From NCBI RefSeq assembly GCF_036670015.1, contig NZ_CP137636.1:2644501-2708500 (forward strand): DNA of 64,000 nt, written 5' to 3'. A program made the translations under genes and the position numbers. The notes below the pieces were generated by a model that did no database searches, was not told where the DNA came from, and was given only the letters and a program-made list of their open reading frames with translations. This DNA is from Niallia sp. XMNu-256 (lineage in GTDB: Bacteria; Bacillota; Bacilli; Bacillales; Cytobacillaceae). Positions 1 to 10,190 of the stretch are shown in pieces. How positions within the stretch are numbered: the first letter of the stretch is position 1; each line of letters begins with the position of its first letter.

Positions 1-1012
1 ATTGCTCCTTACTATTAGATAATTCTTTATCGGTGATCCCATCTTTTTTCAAGTTTGCTAAAGTTTCTTGAATCGTTTCATATAATACATCCAGTTGTTT
101 AGCTCCTGTTCCACCATAAACCGTTACAATTCCCGTATCCTCAAATGCAGAGTGATAAGAGAAAACCGAATAGGATAACCCTCTTTTTTCCCTGACCTCT
201 TGGAATAAGCGACTGCTCATGCTGCCACCTAAAATATTATTTAGGATAATGAGACTATAAATATCTTCATGTCCCACTTTAAGCCCCTCATATCCAAGAC
301 ACAGATGGGCTTGTTCGGTATCTTTTTTACGTGCAATTTGGTTCATATGGAAAACAGGCTTTTCTTCGACTTTTGTTCTTTTTCCACCTTCATAAGAACC
401 AAATAACTTTTCGACTTCTTTTATAAAAGATTCATCAATGTTTCCAGCGATTGATATGACCACATGTTCTGGAGTATACATATTATGCATGTATTCTTTT
501 AACGTATTGCCTGTGAACGTGGACAATGTTTCTTCCGTACCCAAAATGGGATACCCAAGTGAATGCTCTTCATAAATGGCTTTACTTAAAAGGTCATGAA
601 CGATATCATCTGGCGTATCTTCATACATTTTAATTTCTTCATAAACAACATTCTTTTCTTTTACTAATTCTTCTTCAACAAAAGTGGAATTGAAGAACAT
701 GTCCGCAAGTACTTCCAATGCAAATTGTGAATGATTGTCTAATACTTTTGCATAATAGCAAGTATACTCCTTAGAGGTGAAGGCATTAACTTGTCCACCT
801 ATACTGTCAAACGCTTCAGCAATTTCTAATGCCGATCTCGTCTTTGTTCCTTTAAAAAACATATGTTCTAAGAAATGAGAGATCCCATTATTGGCTACTG
901 TCTCATTTCTCGAACCTGTTCCAATCCAAATTCCAATGGCAACGGAACGAACGGTCGGAATGTTCTCTAGTACAACTCTTACTCCATTTTGACAAGTATA
1001 TTTCTTGATCAA
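1..1012 (-). CDS. mlpA: M16-family zinc peptidase MlpA, C-terminus cut by window edge
   Basis: About 337 residues of a processing-protease-like protein (family length about 410) are present; the C-terminal end lies beyond base 1. The inverted zinc motif HFLEH is at residues 46-50 and the downstream acidic stretch VVYEEI, which supplies the third metal ligand in M16 enzymes, is near 122-127, so the protein looks catalytically competent. I chose the TTG at 1010-1012 because a strong AGGAGGAG lies just upstream and the product then begins MIKKYTCQNGVR, as in B. subtilis MlpA (YmxG). It lies downstream of ylxY on the same strand. The family is cytoplasmic; the native substrate is unclear. Confidence 0.9.
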   Translation of the reverse strand, partial: MIKKYTCQNGVRVVLENIPTVRSVAIGIWIGTGSRNETVANNGISHFLEHMFFKGTKTRSALEIAEAFDSIGGQVNAFTSKEYTCYYAKVLDNHSQFALEVLADMFFNSTFVEEELVKEKNVVYEEIKMYEDTPDDIVHDLLSKAIYEEHSLGYPILGTEETLSTFTGNTLKEYMHNMYTPEHVVISIAGNIDESFIKEVEKLFGSYEGGKRTKVEEKPVFHMNQIARKKDTEQAHLCLGYEGLKVGHEDIYSLIILNNILGGSMSSRLFQEVREKRGLSYSVFSYHSAFEDTGIVTVYGGTGAKQLDVLYETIQETLANLKKDGITDKELSNSKEQ

Positions 1013-1122
1013 ACAAACTCCTCCTGTCCTAAAACAAAGATGTTATTACATGCACTAATTGTACACTATTTGTTGTAAAGTATATCCTATCATTCTTATT
1101 TTTTCCAAGATCTAAACTTTTA

Positions 1123-2109
1123 CTACTGTGTTGACTCTTTTTGTTCAGTCTGGTGAATGGGTTGATTAATTATTCTTTCTTCAGATAATAACTCTGAAAC
1201 CGTACCTATTTGCAGTCTTTTTGCCTTAATACTTGTAATCAGTTCATCTAACGATTGCTCTGTTGACTGTGTAGGATGCATTAAAATAATGGCTCCATCA
1301 TGAACTTTTGACATGACCCGATTAATTAATACGTCCGGAGTAGGTTTTTGCCAATCAATGGTATCTACACTCCACATGATTGTACCTAGACCTTCTTGGG
1401 CAGCAATTTGAACTGTATCGTCTCGATAACTTCCACTAGGCGGTGCAAACCATTTTGGCTCCGATCCTATTGTCGCTTTAATAACTTCATTTGTTTTAAT
1501 AATCTCCTGTCTAATCTTTTCGTTGGAGATATTTTTCATATCCGGATGAGAAAAGGAATGATTGCCAACTTCATGACCCGCTTCATCAATTAACTTTGCC
1601 AGATCAGGATTCTTTTGTGCCCATCTGCCCTCAAGGAAAAACGTAGCTGAAACATGGTGCTTTTTCAATGTCGCTAACATACTTGATAAGTATTCATTTC
1701 CCCATGCCACATTAATTATAAAACTAACCATTGGCTTTTCGGGATGTCCTTTATAAATCGGTGATGGAGGAAGATCTTCTAAATGTGTATTCGGTGAGAT
1801 CTGTTTATAAATCAATTTATTCTCATCAAATTTTCCATATTTTTTCATTTTGTCATAGGATGCTTTCACATCGATATCAATCCCATTGTAACCTGGAAGT
1901 GCCTTCCAAATAGGATCAATTTTGGCATCACTGGCAGCGATCTTGTATTCACTAGCCTTCATTTCTATTTCATGATAAAGAGGATTTTTATTTTTACCAA
2001 CAAAAACGACATCCCCTTTTATCTGGCCAATATACTCTTTTGATAAAGGGTTATTCACAATCAGAAACGCCATGATGAATAGTATAACAACAACAAACCA
2101 TTTTTTCAT
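1123..2109 (-). CDS. ylxY: YlxY, polysaccharide-deacetylase-like protein with degenerate active site
   Basis: A 328-residue protein with an N-terminal membrane anchor or signal segment (about residues 3-20) and a C-terminal NodB/CE4 fold (about 125-310). The second metal motif HSFSH (184-188) and the C-terminal LMHPT (276-280) are kept. The first motif, usually TFDDG, reads NVAWGN (133-138), so the catalytic base and metal aspartates are absent. The usual arginine before the PP-x-G motif is also missing (FAPPSG, 221-226). B. subtilis YlxY shows the same NVAWG variant, so this is a family trait rather than a local mutation. Activity as a deacetylase is doubtful. It follows pnp, with a strong AGGAGGATGAGGA before the ATG. 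Confidence 0.85.
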   Translation of the reverse strand: MKKWFVVVILFIMAFLIVNNPLSKEYIGQIKGDVVFVGKNKNPLYHEIEMKASEYKIAASDAKIDPIWKALPGYNGIDIDVKASYDKMKKYGKFDENKLIYKQISPNTHLEDLPPSPIYKGHPEKPMVSFIINVAWGNEYLSSMLATLKKHHVSATFFLEGRWAQKNPDLAKLIDEAGHEVGNHSFSHPDMKNISNEKIRQEIIKTNEVIKATIGSEPKWFAPPSGSYRDDTVQIAAQEGLGTIMWSVDTIDWQKPTPDVLINRVMSKVHDGAIILMHPTQSTEQSLDELITSIKAKRLQIGTVSELLSEERIINQPIHQTEQKESTQ

Positions 2110-2194
2110 TCCTCATCCTCCTCCATATAAAATATGAAAAGGGAGGACAAGGTAGAACAGTAAAAGGAATATGTAATATTTTTACAATAATAAA

Positions 2195-2218
2195 CAGTCA
2201 GGGATCCTCCACTGACTG
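2195..2218 (-). terminator. Probable pnp terminator
   Basis: A CAGTCAG/CTGACTG stem with a 10-base loop lies just after the pnp stop. On the minus strand it is followed by a T-rich stretch (TTTATTATTG), a moderate rho-independent signal. Confidence 0.6.
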
Positions 2219-2227
2219 CTAATTAGC

Positions 2228-4348
2228 TTAACTTTGAGTACTTTGCTCATGTTGGCGTTGTTCTTTCAAAACAGCTTTACGTGATAAATTAACTCGGCCT
2301 TGTTTATCAATTTCAAGCACTTTGACTAACATTTCATCACCGATCTTGACAACATCTTCGACTTTGCCAACACGTTCTTCCGCTAATTCTGAAATATGAA
2401 CAAGCCCATCTTTCCCTTGGAAAATTTCCACAAAGGCACCGAATTTTTCAATTCGCTTTACTTTTCCTAGATAAAGTTGTCCTACTACGACCTCACGAAC
2501 AAGATCCTCGATAATTTGTTTGGCTTTTTTATTCATTTCTTCATTCGTTGAAGAAATGAATACTGTACCATCTTGTTCAATATCGATTTTCACGCCAGTT
2601 TCTTCTATAATCTTGTTGATTTGTTTTCCACTTGGTCCGATTACATCACGAATTTTATCCGGATTAATCGTCATCGTTAAAATTTTAGGTGCGAAAGTTG
2701 ATAATTGTTCACGTGGCTTACCGATTGTCGCGATCATGGAATCTAAGATTTCCATCCGACCTTTTTTAGCCTGTAATAAGGCCTCTTCAAGAATTTCACG
2801 TGATAACCCTTCAATTTTGATGTCCATTTGCAGAGCTGTTATGCCTTTTGCGGTTCCGGCTACTTTAAAGTCCATGTCTCCAAGATGGTCTTCCATCCCT
2901 TGGATATCTGTAAGAATGGTATAATGCTCATCAGATTTGACAAGTCCCATGGCAATCCCTGCAACAGGCGCCTTAATTGGTACTCCTGCATCCATCATCG
3001 CTAAAGTTCCTGCGCAAATACTTGCTTGTGAAGAAGAGCCATTGGATTCTAGAACTTCTGCTACAAGACGAATGGTATATGGAAATCCTTTTTCATCTGG
3101 TATTACATAAGATAAAGCTCTTTCACCAAGGGCACCATGACCAATTTCACGACGGCCTGGTCCTCTCATTGGACCTGTTTCACCAACACTAAAGTTCGGG
3201 AAATTATAATGGTGCATAAACCGCTTTTCCTCTTCAAGGCCAAGGCCATCAAGAATTTGCACATCTCCTAAAGCACCCAGAGTACAAATACTTAATGCTT
3301 GTGTTTGACCACGCGTAAACAAACCTGATCCGTGAGTCCGTGGGAGGATGCCAACTTCTGATGATAACGGACGAATTTCTTCCGGGTTTCGGCCATCTGG
3401 TCTGATTTTTTCTTCTGTAATCAGACGGCGTACTTCTCCTTTTACAAGGATGTCTAATACTTGTTTTACTCCTTTGATCACTTCTTCTTCCGCTTCTTGT
3501 TCTTCATATTTTGCAAGAACTTTTTCTTTAACACCGTTAATCGCTTCTTCACGAGCATGCTTTTCTTGTACTTGAATGGCCTGTATCATTTCCGTCTCAC
3601 ACAGTTGACGTACTTCTGCTTCTAATTCTGCATCAACTTCTGCAAGAACGACTTCCATTTTTTCCTTCCCAATTTCAGCAACAATCTGCTCTTGGAATGA
3701 AATCAATCGTTTAATTTCCTCATGACCAAACATAATCGCTTCTAACATGATTTCCTCAGGAACTTCATTTGCGCCTGCCTCAACCATATTAATGGCATCT
3801 TTTGTCCCTGCTACTGTTAAGTGGATATCACTTTTTTCTGCCTGCTCAACAGTAGGATTAATGACGAATTGACCATCAATACGACCCACAATTACACCGG
3901 CAATTGGCCCTTGAAATGGAATATCAGAAACACTTAGTGCAAGTGATGACCCAAACATGGCTGCCATTTCAGTTGAACAATCTTGATCTACACTCAAAAC
4001 TAAGCTAACGACTTGAACTTCATTACGAAATCCGTCGGCAAATAATGGGCGAATCGGGCGATCAATTAAGCGACTTGCAAGTATTGCCTTCTCGCTTGGC
4101 CGGCCTTCCCTTTTAATAAACCCACCTGGAATTTTTCCAACCGCGTATAATCTTTCCTCATAATTCACAGTTAAAGGAAAAAAGTCTACATTCTTTGCTA
4201 CTTTAGAAGCTGTAGCTGTACTCAAAACAGCAGAGTCTCCATAGCGAACTAACGCTGCTCCATTTGCTTGTTTTGCTAACTGACCAACCTCTACAGTTAA
4301 CTCTCGGCCAGCCCAATCTATTGAATATACATGTTTATCTTGTTTCAT
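2228..4348 (-). CDS. pnp: Polyribonucleotide nucleotidyltransferase (PNPase)
   Basis: A 706-residue phosphorolytic 3'-to-5' exoribonuclease of the RNA degradosome-like network. Two RNase PH-like cores (about 10-230 and 310-545) flank an all-helical linker. They are followed by a KH domain with GPSGKQIN (near 570-577) and a C-terminal S1 domain (about 620-690, [18 protein letters not shown]). Length and domain order are normal. The C-terminal tail after S1 is short and polar. It lies downstream of rpsO but is separated by a terminator and about 300 bases, so it probably has its own promoter. Confidence 0.97.
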   Translation of the reverse strand: MKQDKHVYSIDWAGRELTVEVGQLAKQANGAALVRYGDSAVLSTATASKVAKNVDFFPLTVNYEERLYAVGKIPGGFIKREGRPSEKAILASRLIDRPIRPLFADGFRNEVQVVSLVLSVDQDCSTEMAAMFGSSLALSVSDIPFQGPIAGVIVGRIDGQFVINPTVEQAEKSDIHLTVAGTKDAINMVEAGANEVPEEIMLEAIMFGHEEIKRLISFQEQIVAEIGKEKMEVVLAEVDAELEAEVRQLCETEMIQAIQVQEKHAREEAINGVKEKVLAKYEEQEAEEEVIKGVKQVLDILVKGEVRRLITEEKIRPDGRNPEEIRPLSSEVGILPRTHGSGLFTRGQTQALSICTLGALGDVQILDGLGLEEEKRFMHHYNFPNFSVGETGPMRGPGRREIGHGALGERALSYVIPDEKGFPYTIRLVAEVLESNGSSSQASICAGTLAMMDAGVPIKAPVAGIAMGLVKSDEHYTILTDIQGMEDHLGDMDFKVAGTAKGITALQMDIKIEGLSREILEEALLQAKKGRMEILDSMIATIGKPREQLSTFAPKILTMTINPDKIRDVIGPSGKQINKIIEETGVKIDIEQDGTVFISSTNEEMNKKAKQIIEDLVREVVVGQLYLGKVKRIEKFGAFVEIFQGKDGLVHISELAEERVGKVEDVVKIGDEMLVKVLEIDKQGRVNLSRKAVLKEQRQHEQSTQS

Positions 4349-4650
4349 TCATTTAATACTCCTCTCTGCCTTGTCTAAAAAGAGAATAACGCTTCCATAC
4401 GAGCATATCATTTTATAATAAAAAGCACTAAATTTTGCTTGTTTATTCATATCCTTATAACTATCTATTATTATGTACCACTTTTCTAAAAAATAAGCGC
4501 GGATTGATATTCCTGTGCATAACAACCATCTAAATGGTATATCCTATTTATGTAAAAAGGGATATAAAAATGTTAAAAATGTTAAAAATCCCTTAAAATG
4601 GAATAATTTTAAGCTAATAAAAAAGCGGGAAAATTCCCGCTTTTCTTCGA
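4349..4650. other. Intergenic spacer between rpsO and pnp
   Basis: This 302-base AT-rich spacer holds the rpsO terminator at its right end and presumably the pnp promoter. A short direct repeat (AAAATGTT twice) lies near 4566-4586. I see no gene or RNA element that I recognise. Confidence 0.6.
4619..4644 (-). terminator. rpsO terminator
   Basis: A perfect AAAAGCGGGAA/TTCCCGCTTTT hairpin lies directly after the rpsO stop and is followed on the minus strand by TTTTTTATTAGC, a textbook intrinsic terminator. Confidence 0.9.
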
Positions 4651-4920
4651 CTAACGACGTAAACCAAGTTTATTAATTAATACACGGTAACGTTGAACGT
4701 CTTTATTACGTAAGTAAGTTAATAAATTACGACGTTTACCAACCATCTTCAAAAGACCACGACGTGAGTGATGATCTTTCTTGTGCGTACGTAAATGCTC
4801 ATTCAAATTGTTAATCTGTTCCGTAAGGACAGCGATTTGAACTTCTGGAGAACCAGTATCAGTGTCATGTACTTTGTACTCATTGATAAGTTCATTTTTA
4901 CGTTCTTGTGTGATTGCCAT
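4651..4920 (-). CDS. rpsO: 30S ribosomal protein S15
   Basis: An 89-residue S15, beginning [12 protein letters not shown]. It binds the three-way junction of 16S rRNA helices 20-22 and nucleates the platform. The [12 protein letters not shown] loop and HHSRRGLL motif typical of S15 are intact. The ATG at 4920 is preceded by AGGAGGTG; an upstream in-frame ATG (4929) would add only MNR and lies too close to the ribosome binding site. It is separated from ribF by a structured leader and followed by a strong terminator, so it is probably expressed as its own short transcript. Confidence 0.97.
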   Translation of the reverse strand: MAITQERKNELINEYKVHDTDTGSPEVQIAVLTEQINNLNEHLRTHKKDHHSRRGLLKMVGKRRNLLTYLRNKDVQRYRVLINKLGLRR

Positions 4921-4924
4921 CCTG

Positions 4925-5005
4925 TTCACCTCCTAAAATAATCCCCTGTTACCCAGCATGCGTTGGTGAGTCGCTATGCCAAGCAAAGGTTCAATTTAAT
5001 ACGAT
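4925..5005 (-). promoter_or_regulatory. Candidate S15 autoregulatory leader of rpsO
   Basis: On the minus strand the 80 bases before rpsO contain a stem pairing GCATAGCG with CGCATGC around an ACTCACCAA loop, ending close to the AGGAGGTG ribosome binding site. S15 leaders in the Bacillus/Geobacillus group form folded structures bound by S15. Assignment rests on position and foldability only. Confidence 0.4.
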
Positions 5006-5022
5006 AATAAGAATACATCTTT

Positions 5023-5997
5023 TTATAACAAAATGCAAGTATCTATAGCATTTTTTTCAAAGTAATCCTTTGTTGTTTGCTTATCCTTCTCAATTTGTGC
5101 CTTTAATTCTTCTACACCGGAAAACTTCATTTCACTTCTTAATCTCAAAAACCAAATAACGGTAACTTTTTTGTCATAAAGATCTCCAGCAAAATCAAAA
5201 ATATATACTTCTACCGATGGTTTATCGGCTTTTTCCTTATGGAATGTTGGTTTATATCCAACATTACAAACACCATTATAGATCTCTCCAGACAAGGAAA
5301 TTTTGAGCTTTACTGCATACACCCCAGTGGGAGGAAGGAGATACTCTTCATTTGTATTAACGTTAGCCGTTGGAAATCCGATCGTTCGGCCTCTTTTTTC
5401 CCCGTGTATAACCGTACCGCTCGTATGATAAAAACGACCTAGTAATGGGGGTAATTTGTCTACTATTCCCTCATTAATGTATGATCGAATCAAGGTAGAG
5501 CTAATTTTCTCTTCCTGAAATCGAAGTTTACCAATTACAGAAAAAGTAAATTGCTGTCTTGAATGAAAAGGAAGGGTTTCCATTGTTCCTTTGCCCAACC
5601 TTCCATATGTATAATCAAATCCAGCTACCACATGTTTTACATTTAAATCAATTAAATAGTAGTCAACAAATTCCTGTGGCAACAGATTGGCGAACTCTTC
5701 TGTAAACCGAACAACAAAAAAGTAATCGATATTAAGATATTGAAGGAGCTTAATTTTTTCTTCAAGAGGGGTAATATATTTAACATGCTTAACACTCCTC
5801 CCAAGTACAACAGAAGGATGTGGATCAAAAGACATGACTGCACTTTTTAAGCCTTTTGCTTCAGCTTCTTTTTTAGCAGCATTTATTACTTTTTGATGAC
5901 CCAAATGAACACCATCAAAAAAACCTAATGCCATGACAAGCTTCGGAATTTGATCGCGTTTTATATGGTGCGGATACTCTAGATAATATACTTCCAC
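5023..5997 (-). CDS. ribF: Bifunctional riboflavin kinase / FAD synthetase
   Basis: A 324-residue enzyme that phosphorylates riboflavin to FMN and adenylylates FMN to FAD (ribC in B. subtilis). The N-terminal nucleotidyltransferase domain carries GFFDGVHLGH (residues 25-34) and the ISSTLIRSYI segment that stands in for the usual ISSTxIR signature. The C-terminal kinase domain carries the GFPTAN motif near 206-211. Length is usual for the family. It follows truB by 34 bases, so the two are probably cotranscribed. No FMN riboswitch is visible upstream. The last residues (AIDTCILL) are not conserved in the family as I know it. Confidence 0.95.
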   Translation of the reverse strand: MEVYYLEYPHHIKRDQIPKLVMALGFFDGVHLGHQKVINAAKKEAEAKGLKSAVMSFDPHPSVVLGRSVKHVKYITPLEEKIKLLQYLNIDYFFVVRFTEEFANLLPQEFVDYYLIDLNVKHVVAGFDYTYGRLGKGTMETLPFHSRQQFTFSVIGKLRFQEEKISSTLIRSYINEGIVDKLPPLLGRFYHTSGTVIHGEKRGRTIGFPTANVNTNEEYLLPPTGVYAVKLKISLSGEIYNGVCNVGYKPTFHKEKADKPSVEVYIFDFAGDLYDKKVTVIWFLRLRSEMKFSGVEELKAQIEKDKQTTKDYFEKNAIDTCILL

Positions 5998-6031
5998 GTC
6001 TGTCTCACCTTTTTCTGTACTTCCAAACCTA

Positions 6032-6949
6032 TCAAAGGACAGTACGTAATACTTTGGATGGCTTCATCCAGCCTACTTTTTCAGGATGATGTGCATAAAT
6101 AGCTAATGCCTGTCCTGTCTCTGTCTCCACAACAATTAAAGAATTGTCATGCGTAAACATTGGCGGAGTGGGAAGAACTGCCCCATTTTTCACTTTCTCC
6201 GCTATTTTATCATTTATCGTATATTTCGGCAAATGAGTTAAAGCTGTCTCTAAAGGAAATAGAACTTCTTCAATTGAACCATTATTCTTTTTTTCCTCAA
6301 CCTCCTCTAATGTCACACAATCATCCAACTTAAACGTTCCAGACTGAACTCTAGTTAAATCAGACATATGAGCAGGATATCCTAAAGCTTCACCGATCAT
6401 GACCGCTAATGTGCGAATGTAAGTGCCCTTACTGCATGCGACACGAAAGCGAAAGGTTATTTGGTCCCCAACAAATTCAAAACAATCGTCTAGTAGTTCG
6501 AGTGAATAAATTTGCACCTCTCTAGAAGGGCGTTCAACCTCTATTCCTTGTCTAGCATATTCATATAAGCGTTTACCCTTAACTTTAACTGCCGAAAACA
6601 TTGGAGGTGTTTGTGTAATTGTCCCTGTAAAAGTATGGAAAATATTTAATATCTCACTTCTAGAAATCATTCTTTCAACTTTAGCTTCTTCTATAACATC
6701 TCCCGAGGCGTCTTCTGTGGTTGTTGACTTTCCAAGAGTAACCTCTCCTTCATAAGCTTTTCCTGCATCTGTTAAATATTCTGCTACTTTAGTGGCTCTG
6801 CCTATACAAATGGGTAAAACGCCTGTCACATCTGGATCTAACGTACCGGTATGACCGATTTTCTTCATTTTTAAAATTTTTCTTAATTTGAATACACAAT
6901 CATGAGACGTCATCCCTTTTGGTTTAAAAAGAGGGATAATTCCTTCCAT
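6032..6949 (-). CDS. truB: tRNA pseudouridine-55 synthase TruB
   Basis: A 305-residue synthase that converts U55 to pseudouridine in the T loop of elongator tRNAs. The catalytic aspartate is D38 in HTGTLDPDVTG. The KPxGxTSH start (KPKGMTSHD, 9-17), the RVACSKGTYIRTLA motif and a C-terminal PUA-like region are in place. Spacing to ribF is short. A terminator upstream separates it from rbfA, although read-through of the nusA-infB operon into truB is common in relatives. Confidence 0.96.
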   Translation of the reverse strand: MEGIIPLFKPKGMTSHDCVFKLRKILKMKKIGHTGTLDPDVTGVLPICIGRATKVAEYLTDAGKAYEGEVTLGKSTTTEDASGDVIEEAKVERMISRSEILNIFHTFTGTITQTPPMFSAVKVKGKRLYEYARQGIEVERPSREVQIYSLELLDDCFEFVGDQITFRFRVACSKGTYIRTLAVMIGEALGYPAHMSDLTRVQSGTFKLDDCVTLEEVEEKKNNGSIEEVLFPLETALTHLPKYTINDKIAEKVKNGAVLPTPPMFTHDNSLIVVETETGQALAIYAHHPEKVGWMKPSKVLRTVL

Positions 6950-6968
6950 TGGTTTAGTCCTTTCTTTA

Positions 6969-7000
6969 AAAAATGGATAGACGAATGTCTATCCATTTTT
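6969..7000 (-). terminator. Terminator after rbfA
   Basis: A long perfect hairpin (AAATGGATAGAC / GTCTATCCATTT, GAAT-type loop) lies between rbfA and truB with T runs on both sides, so it may work in either direction. It marks the likely end of the nusA-infB operon. Confidence 0.8.
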
Positions 7001-7012
7001 ATCATTTCTTTG

Positions 7013-7366
7013 TTATTGATTTTTTTCTTCATTATGAATTTGATTCAGCAAGGTGTCAATTCTATTTCCATAACCAATGGATTCATCAAATTCAAAGGCG
7101 ATTTCAGGAGTTTTACGCAAACGAATTCTTTGACCGATTTCAGAGCGAATAAACCCTTTTGCTTTGGCAAGTCCAAGCAACGTATTTTCCCGTTGTTTTT
7201 CATCCCCTAATACAGAGATATAGACGGTTGCCTGTTGCAGATCACCTGTAACTTGGACATCTGTCACTGTAACAAATCCTATACGGGGATCTTTTATTTT
7301 ACGAGTAATAATTTCGCCTAATTCCTTTTTCATTTGCTCCCCAACTCGATTGGCTCTCACACTCAT
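7013..7366 (-). CDS. rbfA: 30S ribosome-binding factor A
   Basis: A 117-residue KH-like assembly factor that binds the 30S subunit near 16S helix 1 during maturation and cold adaptation. The conserved start [16 protein letters not shown] and the [12 protein letters not shown] segment are present. The ATG at 7366 is preceded by GAGGTG; the longer frame beginning with GTG at 7372 would place its start inside the ribosome binding site. It is the last gene of the rimP-nusA-rnpM-ylxQ-infB-ylxP-rbfA cluster. Confidence 0.95.
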   Translation of the reverse strand: MSVRANRVGEQMKKELGEIITRKIKDPRIGFVTVTDVQVTGDLQQATVYISVLGDEKQRENTLLGLAKAKGFIRSEIGQRIRLRKTPEIAFEFDESIGYGNRIDTLLNQIHNEEKNQ

Positions 7367-7400
7367 AATCACACCTCATTTACTAAAAGCCTAATCATAA

Positions 7401-7682
7401 CTAAAGCCATTCTATACCGGTGATCGTTCTTTCAATTTCCGGAAATGAATCAATAAATTTAAGAACATTTTGCAGTTCCATTTCTACAGGATTGCGAGCT
7501 GAAGCAACAGCCGCAATAGCGATTTTACTTCTTTGCCAGCTATCCTGAAAGTCTACTTCTGAAATGGAAACATTAAACTTTTGCTTGATCCTTGTCAAAA
7601 CCCTCTGTAGAACGGCTCGTTTCTCTTTTAAAGAATGGGCATCATAAATGATGCATTCAAAGGCTAACAAGCCAACTATCAT
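7401..7682 (-). CDS. ylxP: YlxP, DUF503 family protein
   Basis: A 93-residue protein of the conserved DUF503 family, with the typical start [19 protein letters not shown], an EKRAVLQRVLTRIKQKFNVS core and a WQRSKIAIA motif. Its role in B. subtilis is not firmly established; its constant place between infB and rbfA suggests a translation or ribosome assembly link. The ATG overlaps the infB TAA by one base (TAATG), indicating translational coupling. Confidence 0.9.
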   Translation of the reverse strand: MIVGLLAFECIIYDAHSLKEKRAVLQRVLTRIKQKFNVSISEVDFQDSWQRSKIAIAAVASARNPVEMELQNVLKFIDSFPEIERTITGIEWL

Positions 7683-9868
7683 TAACGTCCCACTTCTTCC
7701 ATAATATATGCTTCAATGACATCATTTTCTTTTACGTCATTATAGTTTTTAATGGTAATTCCACACTCATAACCTTGACTTACTTCTTTAACATCATCTT
7801 TGAAACGTTTAAGAGCGTCAATTTCTCCTTCAAAAATAACAACGCCATCACGAATCAAACGGACTCCGCTGTCTCTTGTTATTTTACCGTCAGTAATATA
7901 ACTACCAGCAATCGTACCAACTTTAGATACTTTGAAAGTTTGACGAACTTCTGCCTGCCCAATAATTTTTTCTTCATATTCTGGATCAAGCATCCCTTGC
8001 ATTGCCGCTTCTATTTCTTCAATAACTTTATAAATTATGCGGTGAAGACGAATATCTACCCCTTCCGCTTCAGCTGCATTTTTCGCATTGTTGTCGGGAC
8101 GAACATTAAATCCAATGACAATAGCATTTGAAGCAGCTGCTAAACTAATATCGGATTCATTAATCGCTCCAACAGCTGTATGAATGATCTTAATTTTTAC
8201 ACCCTCTACATCAATTTTGTAAAGAGAAGCAGCTAGAGCTTCTGCAGTACCTTGCACATCTGCTTTAATGATAAGATTGAGTTCCTTCATTTCTCCTTCT
8301 TTCATATGTTCAAAGAGATTCTCAAGGCTGACTTTTGTTTTTTCACTTCGTTGAGCTTGAAGCGCGGTTGTAGCTCTTGCTTCACCGACTGCACGTGCAG
8401 TTTTCTCATCTTCAAATACGACAAAGCGGTCCCCTGCTTGCGGAACATCACTTAATCCTGTAATTTCAACTGGTGTAGAAGGACCTGCGTCTTTCACACG
8501 GCGACCTAAGTCATTGACCATAGCACGAACACGGCCAAATGTATTACCAACGACGATCGGGTCTCCTATTTTTAATGTACCATTTTGTACAAGTAATGTA
8601 GCCACAGAGCCTTTCCCTTTGTCTAGGCGTGCTTCGATAACGGTACCAACAGCCTTACGATTCGGATTCGCTTTGTATTCTTCTACTTCACTAACAAGCA
8701 AGATCATTTCAAGTAAGTCATCGATTCCTTCACCCGTTTTTGCTGAGAGGGGTACAAAAATGGTCTCTCCACCCCATGCCTCTGGAACAAGGCCATGCTC
8801 TGTTAATTCTTGCATTACCCGATCCGGGTTTGCAGCCGGTTTATCCATTTTATTAACAGCTACAATAATTGGAACTTCAGCTGCTTTAGCATGGTTTAAC
8901 GCTTCAATCGTTTGTGGCATTACACCGTCATCAGCAGCAACGACTAGAATGGTGATATCTGTAATCTTTGCTCCTCTTGCACGCATTGTTGTAAAAGCAG
9001 CATGCCCAGGAGTATCCAAGAACGTAATTTTCTTTCCATTTTCTTCTACTTGGTAGGCACCAATGTGCTGAGTAATCCCACCTGCTTCTCCTGCTGTTAC
9101 TTTCGTATGACGAATGGCATCAAGTGTTGTAGTTTTTCCGTGGTCAACGTGACCCATAATCGTTACAACAGAAGGTCTTTCTACTAGTTCTCCTTCACCG
9201 TCGTCTGTAAAATAAACTTCAAGATCTGTTGTGTCAATCTTGATTTCTTCTTCAACTTCTACGCCGTATTCGCCGGCAATTAATTCAATCGCATCTTTAT
9301 CTAGTTCTTGGTTAATCGTTGCCATGACACCAAGCATAAATAATTTCTTAATAATCTCTGATGGTTCACGATATAACTTTTTCGCTAATTCACCAACCGT
9401 TAATGACTCACTAAACGTAATTTTTGCTGGTAATTCTTTTTCTTTTTTCTTCTCGGGTTGTGAATATTGATGAGTGTTTCTGTTATTGTTTTGATTTTTT
9501 CCTTTGTTTTTATTATTCTTGTTATTTTGGTTAAAGTTATTATTTTTACCTTTATGATTGCGATTATTCGTGTTTCCACTTTGATTCGTTGGTTTTTTCG
9601 GACCATTGTTCGCTTTTTGACTTCCTGCAGCAGCCTGACCCGAACTGCGATTCGCAGTATTTTGTGATGGATTTGGAGCCGTTTTTGGTTTATTTGATCC
9701 TGTTTCATTTCCAGTCTTATACGTACTATCTAATTTCTTCATTGCATCATCCTCTATAGTTGCCATATGGTTTGAAACTTCAATCCCGATCTCTTTTAAC
9801 TTAGTAATTACATCTTTACTAGATACATTATGTTTTTTAGCGTATTCGTACACGCGCATTTTTCCCAT
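7682..9868 (-). CDS. infB: Translation initiation factor IF-2
   Basis: A 728-residue GTPase that recruits formyl-Met-tRNA to the 30S subunit and promotes subunit joining. An N-terminal IF2N helix-turn domain ([17 protein letters not shown]) is followed by an Asn/Lys-rich low-complexity linker (about 60-145), a second IF2N domain, the G domain with GHVDHGKTT (near 239-247), DTPGH and NKMDK, and domains II-IV. The ATG at 9868 has GGGGGTG upstream and gives [12 protein letters not shown], as in relatives. It overlaps ylxP by one base and begins just after ylxQ ends. Confidence 0.97.
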   Translation of the reverse strand: MGKMRVYEYAKKHNVSSKDVITKLKEIGIEVSNHMATIEDDAMKKLDSTYKTGNETGSNKPKTAPNPSQNTANRSSGQAAAGSQKANNGPKKPTNQSGNTNNRNHKGKNNNFNQNNKNNKNKGKNQNNNRNTHQYSQPEKKKEKELPAKITFSESLTVGELAKKLYREPSEIIKKLFMLGVMATINQELDKDAIELIAGEYGVEVEEEIKIDTTDLEVYFTDDGEGELVERPSVVTIMGHVDHGKTTTLDAIRHTKVTAGEAGGITQHIGAYQVEENGKKITFLDTPGHAAFTTMRARGAKITDITILVVAADDGVMPQTIEALNHAKAAEVPIIVAVNKMDKPAANPDRVMQELTEHGLVPEAWGGETIFVPLSAKTGEGIDDLLEMILLVSEVEEYKANPNRKAVGTVIEARLDKGKGSVATLLVQNGTLKIGDPIVVGNTFGRVRAMVNDLGRRVKDAGPSTPVEITGLSDVPQAGDRFVVFEDEKTARAVGEARATTALQAQRSEKTKVSLENLFEHMKEGEMKELNLIIKADVQGTAEALAASLYKIDVEGVKIKIIHTAVGAINESDISLAAASNAIVIGFNVRPDNNAKNAAEAEGVDIRLHRIIYKVIEEIEAAMQGMLDPEYEEKIIGQAEVRQTFKVSKVGTIAGSYITDGKITRDSGVRLIRDGVVIFEGEIDALKRFKDDVKEVSQGYECGITIKNYNDVKENDVIEAYIMEEVGR

Positions 9869-9872
9869 TCTT

Positions 9873-10190
9873 TCACCCCCGCTGATATTCATCGAGCAGC
9901 GTTAACAACTTTTTTGCAAACCCTATGTCTAAAATGGAAACAACCACGCGGGCCTCTTTTCCAATCGCATGTCCAAGTATTTCTCGATTTTCAACAATTC
10001 TCATTGGAACATGGTAGGATTTACATTTATCTGTTATTTTTTTAGTCGTATTGGCAGATGCATCTGCCGATAACAGTACTAGTTTCGCTTTTCCGTTCCG
10101 AATTTCTTTAAGAGATAATTCTTCACCAGATATAATTTTCCCCGCTCGATTTGCTAAGCCTACTAATGAAATCCATCGTTGCTTATCCAT
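9873..10190 (-). CDS. ylxQ: YlxQ, L7Ae-family RNA-binding protein
   Basis: A 105-residue protein of the L7Ae/L30e/S12e fold that binds kink-turn RNA. The [13 protein letters not shown] start, the [13 protein letters not shown] segment and the [15 protein letters not shown] segment are diagnostic. Its ATG overlaps the TAA of ylxR (TAATG). It belongs to the nusA-infB operon. Confidence 0.92.
   Translation of the reverse strand: MDKQRWISLVGLANRAGKIISGEELSLKEIRNGKAKLVLLSADASANTTKKITDKCKSYHVPMRIVENREILGHAIGKEARVVVSILDIGFAKKLLTLLDEYQRG

Noticed and set aside
5998-6031. FMN riboswitch before ribF
   Set aside because: Only 34 bases separate truB from ribF and no conserved RFN blocks are present.
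8514-9056. Long plus-strand open frame of 180 codons inside infB
   Set aside because: It is antisense to the conserved G domain of infB, has no ribosome binding site and resembles no protein; a shadow frame.
9400-9708. 102-codon minus-strand frame rich in Lys and Ile
   Set aside because: It is the alternative frame of the Asn/Lys-rich IF-2 linker and lacks a ribosome binding site.
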